64,000 nt of DNA from Bacteroides sp. M10 (GTDB lineage: Bacteria > Bacteroidota > Bacteroidia > Bacteroidales > Bacteroidaceae). The stretch is from the NCBI RefSeq assembly GCF_014334015.1, contig NZ_CP060488.1, forward strand, positions 6,654,501 through 6,718,500, written 5' to 3'. Positions 45,791-54,206 of the stretch are shown piece by piece; the stretch's first letter is position 1, and each line of letters begins with the position of its first letter. The notes under the pieces are model-generated. The model saw only the letters and a list, made by a program, of their open reading frames with translations. It was not told the origin of the DNA and searched no databases. The translations under genes and the position numbers were made by a program.

Positions 45791-48700
45791 TTAAAATTTA
45801 ACATTAAGTCCAAATGAATATACTCTTGCCACAGGATAAGCACGACCACTGCCGTCTCCGGTATATTCCGGATCCCATCCGCCTTTCATCTTTGTGAAAG
45901 TCAACGGGTTCTGCACGCTGGCAAAAATTCTCAAATTCTTGACATAGAGTTTTTTCATCCATTGCTGCGGGAAAGTATATCCGATCTGCGCATTTTTCAG
46001 ACGCAAATATTTAGCGTCCTGAATCCAGAAATCTGATTTTGCAGCATTATTAGCAGATTCCGCTCCCATTGTCAGACGGGGATAAGTAGCATCCGGATTA
46101 TTCGGAGTCCAACGATCCTGATGGAAATCCATTACCGGACCTTCATTATTATTATGGAAAGCCTCAACAGATTCCCCACGCATCCACTTGTTACGTTTTC
46201 CCACTCCTTGCCACATCATAGAGAAATCAAATCCTTTATATTCCAGCCCATAAGTAAAGCCGAAAGTATATCTCGGAAAATCATTGCCTACGATAAAACG
46301 GTCATCATCCGGCTTAATCACACCATCGCCATTTTTATCCAGATAGCGGATATCTCCCGGTTTCGGTGTAATACCTTCCAAATGGGGTCCTTTCTGACAT
46401 TCTTCCTCATTCTGGAAAAATCCGTCTGAACGATATGCGTAATAAGAATACAAAGGATAACCTTCCTTAATAATGGTCTGTACATCGGAACCACCGATAA
46501 TCTCCGTGCCGCGCGTATCTATTACTTCATTAAAGCTATCTGAAATATTTCCGGCAAAGTTATGCACAACCGGACCGGTTTTCAGGCGATAATTCACAGA
46601 CAGCTCCCATCCTCTTGTCTCTACCTTACCAGCATTCTGAATCGGCGCACCATTACCAAACAGTCCGGGAACCGGTAAATTCACCAAAATATCTTTTGTA
46701 CGATTATTGAAGCAGTCAAAAGTAATATTCAAATCATTATTCAATAACCCCAATTCAAAACCGATATTAGCCATACGGGTAGTTTCCCACTTTAGATCGG
46801 GATTTGCAGAAGCAAATTCAGCCGTCTGCGCCAGCTTGTCGCCGAAACTGATACCGTTCTTTACAGACACCGTCTGCATATATTGATAAGCACCAATACG
46901 GTTATTACCTACCAATCCCCAAGAACCTCTGATTTTCAAAGAAGGAACATACGGTTTCAATACAGACCAGAATTTTTCTTCCGAAATACGCCATCCTGCA
47001 GAGAAAGAAGGGAAGACTCCCGAACGGTTTCCTTTAGCAAAATAAGAAGAGTAGTCATTACGGATATTAAATTCCAGTAAATATTTCTCATCATAATTGT
47101 AAGTGGCTCTTGCAAAACCGGAATAGATAGCCCAGTCACTTGCCGAACCAGTATTGCTTACCTTATCACCACTCAAATCACCTACAAAAATGTCGTATTT
47201 AGAATCTTCCGTCAAGCGGCTGGTAGAGAATTGTTTTTCAGAGAAACCTTCATAAGCATAACCCAGTAATCCACCGATAGAGTGCTTTCCTATCTTCGTA
47301 TTATAAGTCACCATCAGATTGGTAGTGATATTCTTAGAGCGGTAGAACTGTTCGGTCAACTTGTTTTCCGAATCTCCCGTACCTTCAAAAGCTTTCCGGT
47401 TTTCATGCAATTTATTATTCCACACGCGTCCACCAGCACTTCCTATCAGTTTCAATCCTTTATATACTTCCCATTCGGCTTGTATAGTTCCCAACAATTC
47501 GTCGTTTACATTCTGGCGATAACCACCTTCTTCCAAACGTTGCAAACCGTTTGAGTTACTTCCGGCAGGATAATTATAACTGCCATCCTCATTTTTGATC
47601 GGATAAATCGGCGGCATACGGTTTGCCTGCTCGATAATCCATTCCGTCCAGTAAGCATGTTCTTTAATGTCATTACGGGCAAACTGTGAAGTCAGATTCA
47701 ACGTAAAATTATTCGTCACCTTATGGCTTACATTCAAACGGGCGTTGTAGCGTTTGTAGCCATAATCCGGCCCCTTGAACATACTGCTCTGATCTAAATA
47801 TCCCAGAGAAGCCATATAAGACAGTTGGTCATTTCCTCCTGTCATTGAAACGCTGTGTGAGCTTTGAGGAGAATTGCGGTTATACAGTTCTTTCACCCAA
47901 TTCACATTCGGGCCGCCATTTCGATATTGTGCAATCTGTTCGGGAGTGAATTTTGCCGATCTTCCCGAATTAACCGCCGCTTCATTATATAATTCCGCAT
48001 ATACCCATGAATCCGCAATTTTAGGCAGCGAAGTAGGTTGCTGAACACCATACATAAAATCATAGGAAATTTCCACCTTACCGGCTTTTCCTTTCTTTGT
48101 AGTTACAAGCACTACACCATTAGAAGCGCGTGAACCGTAAATCGCAGTAGAAGAAGCATCTTTCAAAATAGAAACTTGTTCAATATCTGCCGGATTCAAA
48201 TTAGCCAGCGATCCTTCAATTCCATCAATTATCACCAACGGATCATTATTATTCATCGTATTCAATCCGCGGATGTTTATAGAAGGCACGCTACCCGGTG
48301 TAGAAGTTCCCTGCTGGATAACCAAACCGGGAGTAGTTCCCTGCATAGCCTCCAGAACGTTGGCAATAGGTTTTCCTTCCAATTCGTCCGTTGAAAGAGA
48401 AGAAACAGCTCCTGTCAGATTCACTTTCTTCTGTACGCCGTAGCCCACTACTACCACATCTTTCAACGCAACCACGTCCGACTTCAGCACCACATTAATC
48501 AATGTACGACCGTTCACCGGAACTTCCTGTGTTTCATATCCAATTGAGGAAACTACCAATACCGCTTTTGAAGCAACATTCAGTGTAAAATTTCCGTCCA
48601 TATCCGTAGCCGTACCCGTAGATACCCCTTTCACCAGTACGGTAGCCCCAATCACGGGCTCTCCGTCTGCCATCACTTTACCTTTCACTGTGATTGTATT

Positions 48701-48838
48701 AGATTGCGCATACAGTTCGAAACCAACAGCCACATTCATACAAACAATCAACATAACAGCCAATAATTGCCAACTCGAAAATACCGTTCCAAAAAGCCGG
48801 CGGGCAAATTGCGCGTTCAATAGATTAGATTGTTTCAT
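45791..48838 (-). CDS. SusC-like TonB-dependent oligosaccharide transporter
   Basis: A 1015-residue SusC/RagA receptor. Signal peptide to ~residue 45 (LYAQS), carboxypeptidase-like domain ~48-125 (VKGKVMADGEPVIGATVLVKG, STGTATDMDGNFTL), TonB box region DVVVVGYGVQKKVNLTGAVS, plug with PSINIRGLNTMNNNDPLVIIDG and SILKDASSTAIYGSRASNGVV, then barrel. It imports oligomannosides made at the surface. Only 41 bp separate it from the ROK gene and I see no promoter there, so it should share the operon promoter near 51.8 kb. Confidence 0.96.
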   Translation of the reverse strand: MKQSNLLNAQFARRLFGTVFSSWQLLAVMLIVCMNVAVGFELYAQSNTITVKGKVMADGEPVIGATVLVKGVSTGTATDMDGNFTLNVASKAVLVVSSIGYETQEVPVNGRTLINVVLKSDVVALKDVVVVGYGVQKKVNLTGAVSSLSTDELEGKPIANVLEAMQGTTPGLVIQQGTSTPGSVPSINIRGLNTMNNNDPLVIIDGIEGSLANLNPADIEQVSILKDASSTAIYGSRASNGVVLVTTKKGKAGKVEISYDFMYGVQQPTSLPKIADSWVYAELYNEAAVNSGRSAKFTPEQIAQYRNGGPNVNWVKELYNRNSPQSSHSVSMTGGNDQLSYMASLGYLDQSSMFKGPDYGYKRYNARLNVSHKVTNNFTLNLTSQFARNDIKEHAYWTEWIIEQANRMPPIYPIKNEDGSYNYPAGSNSNGLQRLEEGGYRQNVNDELLGTIQAEWEVYKGLKLIGSAGGRVWNNKLHENRKAFEGTGDSENKLTEQFYRSKNITTNLMVTYNTKIGKHSIGGLLGYAYEGFSEKQFSTSRLTEDSKYDIFVGDLSGDKVSNTGSASDWAIYSGFARATYNYDEKYLLEFNIRNDYSSYFAKGNRSGVFPSFSAGWRISEEKFWSVLKPYVPSLKIRGSWGLVGNNRIGAYQYMQTVSVKNGISFGDKLAQTAEFASANPDLKWETTRMANIGFELGLLNNDLNITFDCFNNRTKDILVNLPVPGLFGNGAPIQNAGKVETRGWELSVNYRLKTGPVVHNFAGNISDSFNEVIDTRGTEIIGGSDVQTIIKEGYPLYSYYAYRSDGFFQNEEECQKGPHLEGITPKPGDIRYLDKNGDGVIKPDDDRFIVGNDFPRYTFGFTYGLEYKGFDFSMMWQGVGKRNKWMRGESVEAFHNNNEGPVMDFHQDRWTPNNPDATYPRLTMGAESANNAAKSDFWIQDAKYLRLKNAQIGYTFPQQWMKKLYVKNLRIFASVQNPLTFTKMKGGWDPEYTGDGSGRAYPVARVYSFGLNVKF

Positions 48839-48879
48839 AAAATATTTTATATTTGAATTAATAGAAGAGTTATCATGTA

Positions 48880-49980
48880 TTATAAGATATTAAGTTGGGA
48901 CAAAGCAAAAGAATAAGCTCCCAAAGCGACCGCCCTGCTTGCCCCCAGAGAAGAAACGGCAATACCTATTTTCTTATGACAGGCATACTGCACCTGCCTC
49001 TCCGAAAATGGGATTTTCACCATCTTGTCCTTTTCTTCCAAGAATTTATCCCATGCTTCTTTTTCAGCCAGATTGAACACCTCCATCTGCAAACAAGGGA
49101 AAGAAGCTCCTGCAAAAGTGCCAATCTGTCGATTCATTTCATTCATGATTCCCGGAAGTATGTATTTAGCCGCTCCGGCCACTCCTCCGCCAATCACCAC
49201 CAGACCGTCTACAATATTCAATGCACGGATAATGGCATCACCCGCCATTTCTCCCAATTCATTGAAACTCCGGACAGCAGCCTGCCGGTCTCCCTCTGCC
49301 GTTCCTTCGGCAATATCAAAAATATCTTTGGGAGTCAAAGCAGAAGCATCCTTTCCTGTCAGTTCCTGATATACTCGTCTGACGGCCCTGATACTGACAC
49401 TTTCTTCCGCAATCATTTCGGGATATTTCTTGTTCCGCATAATCCAGACGTCGCCGCCGCAACCGTTATCTCCGGTCAGTAACCGGTTGTCAATCACCAC
49501 TCCGGCACCAAATCCCGTACCCAGTGTTATTCCGAGCAGATTTTTATATACCTTACTGCTGCCTGCCTCTTTCAGACGCTTATTTACTTCGGGTAAAGTG
49601 CCCGCCAAAGCTTCACCATAGGCGAACAAATTACCGTCATTATTAATAAAAACCGGAATACCAAATTGCTCTTTCAAATAAGGTCCGAGTGCCACTCCTC
49701 CCCTGAAAGCCGGGAAGTTAGGCAAGTCACCAATAATTCCATGCTCATAGTCAGCAGGCCCGGGGAAAGCAAAACTGATAGCTACCGGGAGTTTAGGCAA
49801 TCGTTTTTCAACTTCCAGGAAGCCTTCTACAAGAACAGACAAGCAACGCTCCAAGTCATCGGACGCTGCCGGAAGGCAAATAGGTTCCACTATTTCGCGA
49901 CAGTCCTGTATGGCTGAAAACACAAAATTAGTGCCTCCCGCATCAAGCGTCATTACGATTCGTTCATCATGTTCGTACAT
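48880..49980 (-). CDS. ROK-family sugar kinase-like protein without the Zn-cysteine motif
   Basis: A 366-residue ROK protein with no DNA-binding domain. The ATP loop TLDAGGTNFVFS is at the N-terminus, NNDGNLFAYGEALAG carries the catalytic Asp, and GITLGTGFGAGVVIDNRLL plus VVIGGGVAGAAKY are present. The usual GH...CxCGxxGCxE zinc motif is absent; the region reads GDNGCGGDVWIMRNKKYPEM. In this operon it may phosphorylate mannose (or another hexose), giving the substrate for the isomerase gene beside it. The start at 49980 (ATG) replaces an upstream TTG. Confidence 0.82.
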   Translation of the reverse strand: MYEHDERIVMTLDAGGTNFVFSAIQDCREIVEPICLPAASDDLERCLSVLVEGFLEVEKRLPKLPVAISFAFPGPADYEHGIIGDLPNFPAFRGGVALGPYLKEQFGIPVFINNDGNLFAYGEALAGTLPEVNKRLKEAGSSKVYKNLLGITLGTGFGAGVVIDNRLLTGDNGCGGDVWIMRNKKYPEMIAEESVSIRAVRRVYQELTGKDASALTPKDIFDIAEGTAEGDRQAAVRSFNELGEMAGDAIIRALNIVDGLVVIGGGVAGAAKYILPGIMNEMNRQIGTFAGASFPCLQMEVFNLAEKEAWDKFLEEKDKMVKIPFSERQVQYACHKKIGIAVSSLGASRAVALGAYSFALSQLNIL

Positions 49981-50017
49981 AGTTTTCAAGATATTAGATG
50001 ATTGAATTATTTCATTA

Positions 50018-51748
50018 TTAAAAGCGTACGTAGGCTTTTATCGTTACACATTCTTCTCCTGCCGATTTACCATACGGGGCAATGGTATATTCTTTCACTC
50101 CGGCAGGAATGATAAATGTTTCCGCATAATGCACCACGAAAGGTTCAAAGGCGTGAGTAGGACTCTCAACAACGGCCTCTTCTCCCTCCAGCAGATTCAG
50201 CACATTTACACTGTCGTTTGTGTGATGCAGCACCGGTGACGAGAAACGGTGACGGCGGGTTTCGATAAATTCATTCGGATGCAATCCGGTACGTTCCTCA
50301 ATCCACCCATCTCCGGAAGCCACTTCTTTAAACTGGTTGCGAAGATGTTCATTTACATATTCCGTATCCCGGTTCCAGTTGATTACGCATTTACCACGTT
50401 CCACATTGATTGGGCGTGGTTTTCCATCCAGTCCCAGACGTTGCCAGTCCCATAGTTTGAAAGTAAAGAGGTTCGGAGTCGAACTTATTTCAAGCACCAT
50501 GCTATTCGCACCGGAACAATGAATCGTTCCTCCCGGAATCAGGAAGTGATCGTGTTTCTTTGTCGGAATCTTGTTGACATACTTTTCTGCGTCGAACACC
50601 AATTCACCTTTTTGTGCCTTACGCAAATCGTCGATCATCGCTTCTTTATCAACACCCGTTTTCACTCCCAGATAAACTACGGCATCTTCTTCCGCGTCTA
50701 CCATGTAGTAGCTTTCATCCTGTGTATAGTACATACCGAAACTATCACGGATAAATTGAGTGGTAGGATGTACCTGCAAACTCAAATTACCTCCACCTAT
50801 CGTATCCAAAAAGTCGAAACGGATGGGGAAGTCTTTTCCAAAGCGTGCTTCCACCGGTTCGCCAAGCAACTCTTTACTTTTCAGCAAAACCAAATCGACC
50901 GAAGGAAGTTCGAAGCGCACTCCGTTCACCTCAAAATAGAGGCTGTTTTCTTCGGGCACACAGTCAAAGCACCAGCCAAAATTTTCGCGTTCACGATCCA
51001 AGTCGCAAACTTCTTTCATCCATTGACCACCCCAGGGAGCCGGATCGAAGAAAGGAACTACCCGGAACGGTGTTTTCACCGTTGCCTCTACCCCTTTAAA
51101 GAAAGTATCCTTATCAATCATCTTCGGTGTTCCGGCCACATGGGTGTCAATCCAGAATTCTACCCTGTCAAACAATCTTTCCTTATACCTATCACATACT
51201 CTCCAATCATTGAAATAGCCTCTCTTGTATTGCAAAGAAACGGCATCTTTCCGATTGTCTATCCCTAAAGCTTTTACCTCATGCCGACGGAAACGTTGTT
51301 GAATTTCCCAACGTGCCATATCCGCATATACAATCATCGCATCCTGCGGAGCCACCATGGCAGCTCCCGTACCTATTATTACAATAGTATCCTCCGCTTC
51401 ACTAATTTGCTTTTGCGCAGCAGCCAATTTATCCGCATCAAAATAATCTTCCAGCTTCAAATTGGTCACATAGCCAAACAACACATCTTCCGTCATGAAG
51501 CGTTCCGTCAAAGTTTGGATCTCTTGTTCCGGTTTCATCAAATCACGTACATTCATCACCTTTCCGGAGAATTCTTTTGAAAAAGCATCCAGCACTTCTT
51601 CTTCATATACTCCAGTATATAAATCCACTGCCAGCACTTTTCTTGCATCCATTTGCTTTTTTAACACAGAAATGATAGCATCCCAACCCTGAACAAGCAT
51701 CCCCGTCAACTTCGTAGAAGGAAATTTATCATAATTAGCTTTTCTCAT
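50018..51748 (-). CDS. Class I mannose-6-phosphate isomerase with extra N-terminal domain
   Basis: A 576-residue protein. The C-terminal ~370 residues are a class I phosphomannose isomerase: GGGNLSLQVHPTTQF holds the zinc-binding Gln/His, IPGGTIHCSGANSMVLEIS holds Glu/His, and a second cupin follows. The first ~195 residues are unlike ManA; VLAVDLYTGVYEEEVLDAF resembles a kinase-like fold without a P-loop. It should turn mannose-6-phosphate into fructose-6-phosphate. It is first in the mannoside operon, directly behind the promoter and a putative GntR site. Confidence 0.88.
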   Translation of the reverse strand: MRKANYDKFPSTKLTGMLVQGWDAIISVLKKQMDARKVLAVDLYTGVYEEEVLDAFSKEFSGKVMNVRDLMKPEQEIQTLTERFMTEDVLFGYVTNLKLEDYFDADKLAAAQKQISEAEDTIVIIGTGAAMVAPQDAMIVYADMARWEIQQRFRRHEVKALGIDNRKDAVSLQYKRGYFNDWRVCDRYKERLFDRVEFWIDTHVAGTPKMIDKDTFFKGVEATVKTPFRVVPFFDPAPWGGQWMKEVCDLDRERENFGWCFDCVPEENSLYFEVNGVRFELPSVDLVLLKSKELLGEPVEARFGKDFPIRFDFLDTIGGGNLSLQVHPTTQFIRDSFGMYYTQDESYYMVDAEEDAVVYLGVKTGVDKEAMIDDLRKAQKGELVFDAEKYVNKIPTKKHDHFLIPGGTIHCSGANSMVLEISSTPNLFTFKLWDWQRLGLDGKPRPINVERGKCVINWNRDTEYVNEHLRNQFKEVASGDGWIEERTGLHPNEFIETRRHRFSSPVLHHTNDSVNVLNLLEGEEAVVESPTHAFEPFVVHYAETFIIPAGVKEYTIAPYGKSAGEECVTIKAYVRF

Positions 51749-51770
51749 ATTATAGTTGTTTTTAATTTTA

Positions 51771-51784
51771 TATGTTCATACATA
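51771..51784. promoter_or_regulatory. Candidate GntR operator, copy 1
   Basis: TATGTTCATACATA, with TATG-TT-CATA as inverted core, lies 13 bp downstream of the isomerase -7 box and 22 bp before its ATG, a position suited to repression. An identical 14-mer stands after the regulator gene. Confidence 0.55.
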
Positions 51785-51796
51785 TTTTAGATTGTG

Positions 51797-51804
51797 CAAA
51801 TATA
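51797..51804 (-). promoter_or_regulatory. Promoter -7 box of the mannoside operon
   Basis: The - strand reads TATATTTG (TAnnTTTG), 48 bp ahead of the isomerase start. It is the only good box seen ahead of the eight-gene run down to GH92. Confidence 0.6.
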
Positions 51805-51855
51805 TAGATTTTATTTTTATTCCAAACAAAACTTGGATTATTTTTTGATAAATCT

Positions 51856-51863
51856 TATATTTG
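51856..51863 (+). promoter_or_regulatory. Promoter -7 box of the gntR gene
   Basis: TATATTTG lies 26 bp ahead of the ATG at 51890, divergent from the mannoside operon promoter. Confidence 0.6.
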
Positions 51864-51889
51864 CTGAAAATAAACCAATCAGGATAGAT

Positions 51890-52618
51890 ATGAAAATAGA
51901 CCATAGCAGTGACAAACCTCTTCATATTCAGGCAGAAGAGATACTTAGAAGACTCATAGAATCTGAAGAGTACAAAAACGGGAAGCTATTTCCCAATGAA
52001 GTCGAATTGTCTGAACAATTACACATTTCAAGGAACACATTAAGACAAGCTATCAACAAACTCGTATTTGAGGGACTTCTGGTACGAAAGAAAGGATACG
52101 GAACGAAAGTGGTAAAGAAAGGTATCGTAGGCGGAGTAAAGAACTGGCTTAGTTTCTCGCAGGAAATGAAGATGTTAGGTATCGAAATTCGTAATTTCGA
52201 ACTACATATCAGTTTGAAACGTCCGACTGAAGAAATCGGCACATTCTTTAATTTAGGTTCTAACCCTGATGCCCGCTGCGTAGTAATGGAGCGCGTCAGA
52301 GGAAAAAAGGAATACCCGTTTGTCTACTTTATCTCTTATTTCAACCCGAACATTCCATTGACTGGAGAAGAAGACTACACACGCCCATTATATGAAATGC
52401 TGGAAACTCAATATAACATAGTGGTAAAAACCAGCAAGGAGGAGATTTCAGCGAGACTTGCAGGGGAATTTATCGCAGAAAAACTGGAAATAAAATCCAG
52501 CGATCCTATATTAATAAGGAAAAGATTTGTTTATGATGTGAACGGAGTGCCGATTGAATACAACATCGGATACTACCGGGCAGACAGTTTTACTTATACA
52601 ATAGAGGCGGAAAGATAA
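51890..52618 (+). CDS. GntR-family (HutC/FadR-like) transcriptional regulator of the mannoside locus
   Basis: A 242-residue regulator. Residues ~9-75 are the GntR winged helix (HIQAEEILRRLI, LFPNEVELSEQLHISRNTLRQAINKLVFEGLLVRKKGYGT); ~95-240 are a UTRA effector domain (VMERVRGKKEYPFVYFISYF, RKRFVYDVNGVPIEYNIGYYR). UTRA domains bind sugars or sugar phosphates. The start at 51890 is chosen by the HTH position; the open frame extends 32 residues upstream through the promoter. Its divergent placement and the 14-bp repeats flanking it suggest it represses the mannoside operon and perhaps itself. Confidence 0.9.
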   Translation: MKIDHSSDKPLHIQAEEILRRLIESEEYKNGKLFPNEVELSEQLHISRNTLRQAINKLVFEGLLVRKKGYGTKVVKKGIVGGVKNWLSFSQEMKMLGIEIRNFELHISLKRPTEEIGTFFNLGSNPDARCVVMERVRGKKEYPFVYFISYFNPNIPLTGEEDYTRPLYEMLETQYNIVVKTSKEEISARLAGEFIAEKLEIKSSDPILIRKRFVYDVNGVPIEYNIGYYRADSFTYTIEAER

Positions 52619-52622
52619 AGAG

Positions 52623-52636
52623 TATGTTCATACATA
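52623..52636. promoter_or_regulatory. Candidate GntR operator, copy 2
   Basis: The same TATGTTCATACATA 14-mer as at 51771, here extended to a perfect GTATG-TT-CATAC core, 5 bp after the gntR stop. Two identical copies flanking the regulator are unlikely to be chance. Confidence 0.45.
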
Positions 52637-52644
52637 CACGATAT

Positions 52645-52698
52645 AAAAAGACTATTTTAAAGGCCGAAATTCTTATCTTCCTTTAAAATAGTCTTTTT
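52645..52698 (+). terminator. Bidirectional terminator after gntR
   Basis: Perfect 19-bp arms (52645-52663 and 52680-52698, AAGACTATTTTAAAGG and complement) end in A and T runs, serving gntR and the convergent gene ending at 52738. Confidence 0.85.
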
Positions 52699-52737
52699 AC
52701 ATTCCATTTCTTTGCATTATGCTTTATCCATTATTTA

Positions 52738-53556
52738 TCATCTCTTCTCAAACCGACCAACAGAGTGTCCGGCAAGAATCCGATCCAGACTTTCATCCAC
52801 AACACCTATCATCTGAAGCTTGGACAATAAATGATAATAGGAGATTTTTCCTACTCCTTCTATTCTCAACATACTTTTCCATCCTCTTCCCGATACTATT
52901 TCCAACAAATCTTTTACCGTTCGAACATCTTGATTATACAAAACATTAGCCAGCCGAGTATCAGCTACTTTACAAACGGGTAATTGAAGTATCCACTCCT
53001 CCTGCTCAATATTTATATTCTTATTATTATCTGACAAAGATAGAAAACGAGCATTGATAGCACGTTTTCGATAAGTAGCCAATATATCTTTCTTCAGTTT
53101 TAATCCTTTAAGTATAGAGTTATAAATTTGCAATGCCTTTTGATAGGTAATTCGATGCCTACCAGCCACTTTCTCTACTGATTCTCCTGTAGAAATAGAA
53201 TAGAAAACATTGCGGGTAACAGGGTGAAGAATCAATGCTGCCAGTTCACGAATGATTATTTCATATAGAGGTTTACAAGTCTTCTGTGTTCTCAACACAT
53301 ACAGTAGATCATCGTATCTGGAAATGATAAAGTCACGTTCCAATTTCTTTTCTTCTACGATTTTAGAAAGGTAATCTGCTTCTAAACCAAGTCTTTTGTG
53401 AGCTTCCAGATAAGCATCCAAACTCTCATCATCCAAAAACAACTGATCGTCGATTCGGGAACTCGTAATGTATCCAAGATTTGCCCAATTCTTTAAAATA
53501 GCTTCTTGAATGTCGTGTCTTTCGGACATCTGTTTTGTTGTGAGCCAATTTGCCAT
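52738..53556 (-). CDS. Multidomain DNA-binding protein (HTH plus RNA-polymerase-alpha-CTD-like domain)
   Basis: A 272-residue soluble protein not assigned to a named family. Residues ~1-55 resemble a MerR/excisionase winged helix (WLTTKQMSERHDIQEAILKNW, IDDQLFLDDESLDAYLEAH). A middle helical part (~60-170) has an HTH-like run ESVEKVAGRHRITYQKALQIYNS reminiscent of sigma-factor region 4. Residues ~200-255 look like the alpha-CTD helix-hairpin-helix (VADTRLANVLYNQDVRTVKDLLEIV, MLRIEGVGKISYYHLLSKL). It is probably a transcription regulator. Its start codon abuts the T-run of a terminator hairpin in a long structured leader. Domain calls are by eye. Confidence 0.7.
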   Translation of the reverse strand: MANWLTTKQMSERHDIQEAILKNWANLGYITSSRIDDQLFLDDESLDAYLEAHKRLGLEADYLSKIVEEKKLERDFIISRYDDLLYVLRTQKTCKPLYEIIIRELAALILHPVTRNVFYSISTGESVEKVAGRHRITYQKALQIYNSILKGLKLKKDILATYRKRAINARFLSLSDNNKNINIEQEEWILQLPVCKVADTRLANVLYNQDVRTVKDLLEIVSGRGWKSMLRIEGVGKISYYHLLSKLQMIGVVDESLDRILAGHSVGRFEKR

Positions 53557-53807
53557 AAAAAAACGGAACTAGATTAATAATATTAACTAGTTCCGTACCT
53601 TTTATTATAAAAGAGTACGGAGCTGTCACAATCCCGCCAGTAGGAGGTTGTAGCGAACACCCAACACACACGGGCAGACAGCCCGTACCCTATGAGAAGT
53701 CATAGAAGTACAGGCGTCTTCCCGGCGTGAGTTTAAAAATTCGCTACAATTTCCTACTGGGCCGAGGAAACACACAATCGCATACCATAAAACGGCATGC
53801 TACGTTC
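53557..53807 (-). ncRNA. Structured leader or free-standing RNA with own promoter and terminator
   Basis: Arms 53637-53657 and 53740-53760 (CCAGTAGGA..TTGTAGCGAA) pair at 19 of 21 positions and enclose ACGGGC-AGACA-GCCCGT (53670-53686) and CTATGA-GAAG-TCATAG (53690-53705). Downstream on the - strand, hairpin 53592-53621 (TCCGTAC/GTACGGA) and hairpin 53563-53596 (ACGGAACTAG/CTAGTTCCGT plus seven T) share bases, so they exclude each other like antiterminator and terminator. Promoter elements stand at 53814-53846. I do not recognise an Rfam family. Two A-C mismatches in the outer stem on the - strand would be G-U pairs on +, so the strand is not fully certain. Confidence 0.6.
53563..53596 (-). 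terminator. Terminator hairpin abutting the start codon of the 53556 gene
   Basis: A 10-bp perfect stem (ACGGAACTAG) with AT-rich loop is followed on the - strand by seven T and then directly by ATG. It either ends a small RNA or attenuates the gene. Confidence 0.75.
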
Positions 53808-53813
53808 CAATGA

Positions 53814-53846
53814 CAAAGGTACAAATACTTTTCGGAAAACAACAAA
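53814..53846 (-). promoter_or_regulatory. Promoter of the structured leader
   Basis: On the - strand, TTTG (53843-53846), a 21-bp spacer and TACCTTTG (53814-53821) match both Bacteroides promoter elements. The rest of the gap to 54206 is AT-rich; a weak + box TAATTTTG at 54124-54131 may serve the 54207 gene. Confidence 0.65.
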
Positions 53847-54206
53847 AGAGAGCCGCAAATGTTTTAGGAAAATCAAAGACAAAACAAGTTCTGCTACATA
53901 TCTCCATTTTCCGACAGACTATCAATCACATAATCATGGATACAAAAAACGATTTATCTGTAACCTGATAGTGACTGCCTCTTACTTATCCTAACATTAG
54001 ATTAGAAAGCCATTCATTTGTATGAAATAATTCTCACCATTCTTTGTATGATTCAGTCCTCTGTTTCTTCTCTTACACAAAATACATTTTCACCTATTCT
54101 TATTTATTTGCGCAGATTTTCGATAATTTTGTTTGATTTTACAGTTTATTTTCGTAGTCTTGTATTTCAAAACAAAACACCTTGAAGACATATATCTATT
54201 TTGATT

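Noticed and set aside
50519..51268. 249-codon + frame
   Set aside because: Antisense shadow of the phosphomannose isomerase gene.
53797..53994. 65-codon + frame
   Set aside because: It overlaps the promoter of the structured leader, has no family likeness and poor codon pattern.
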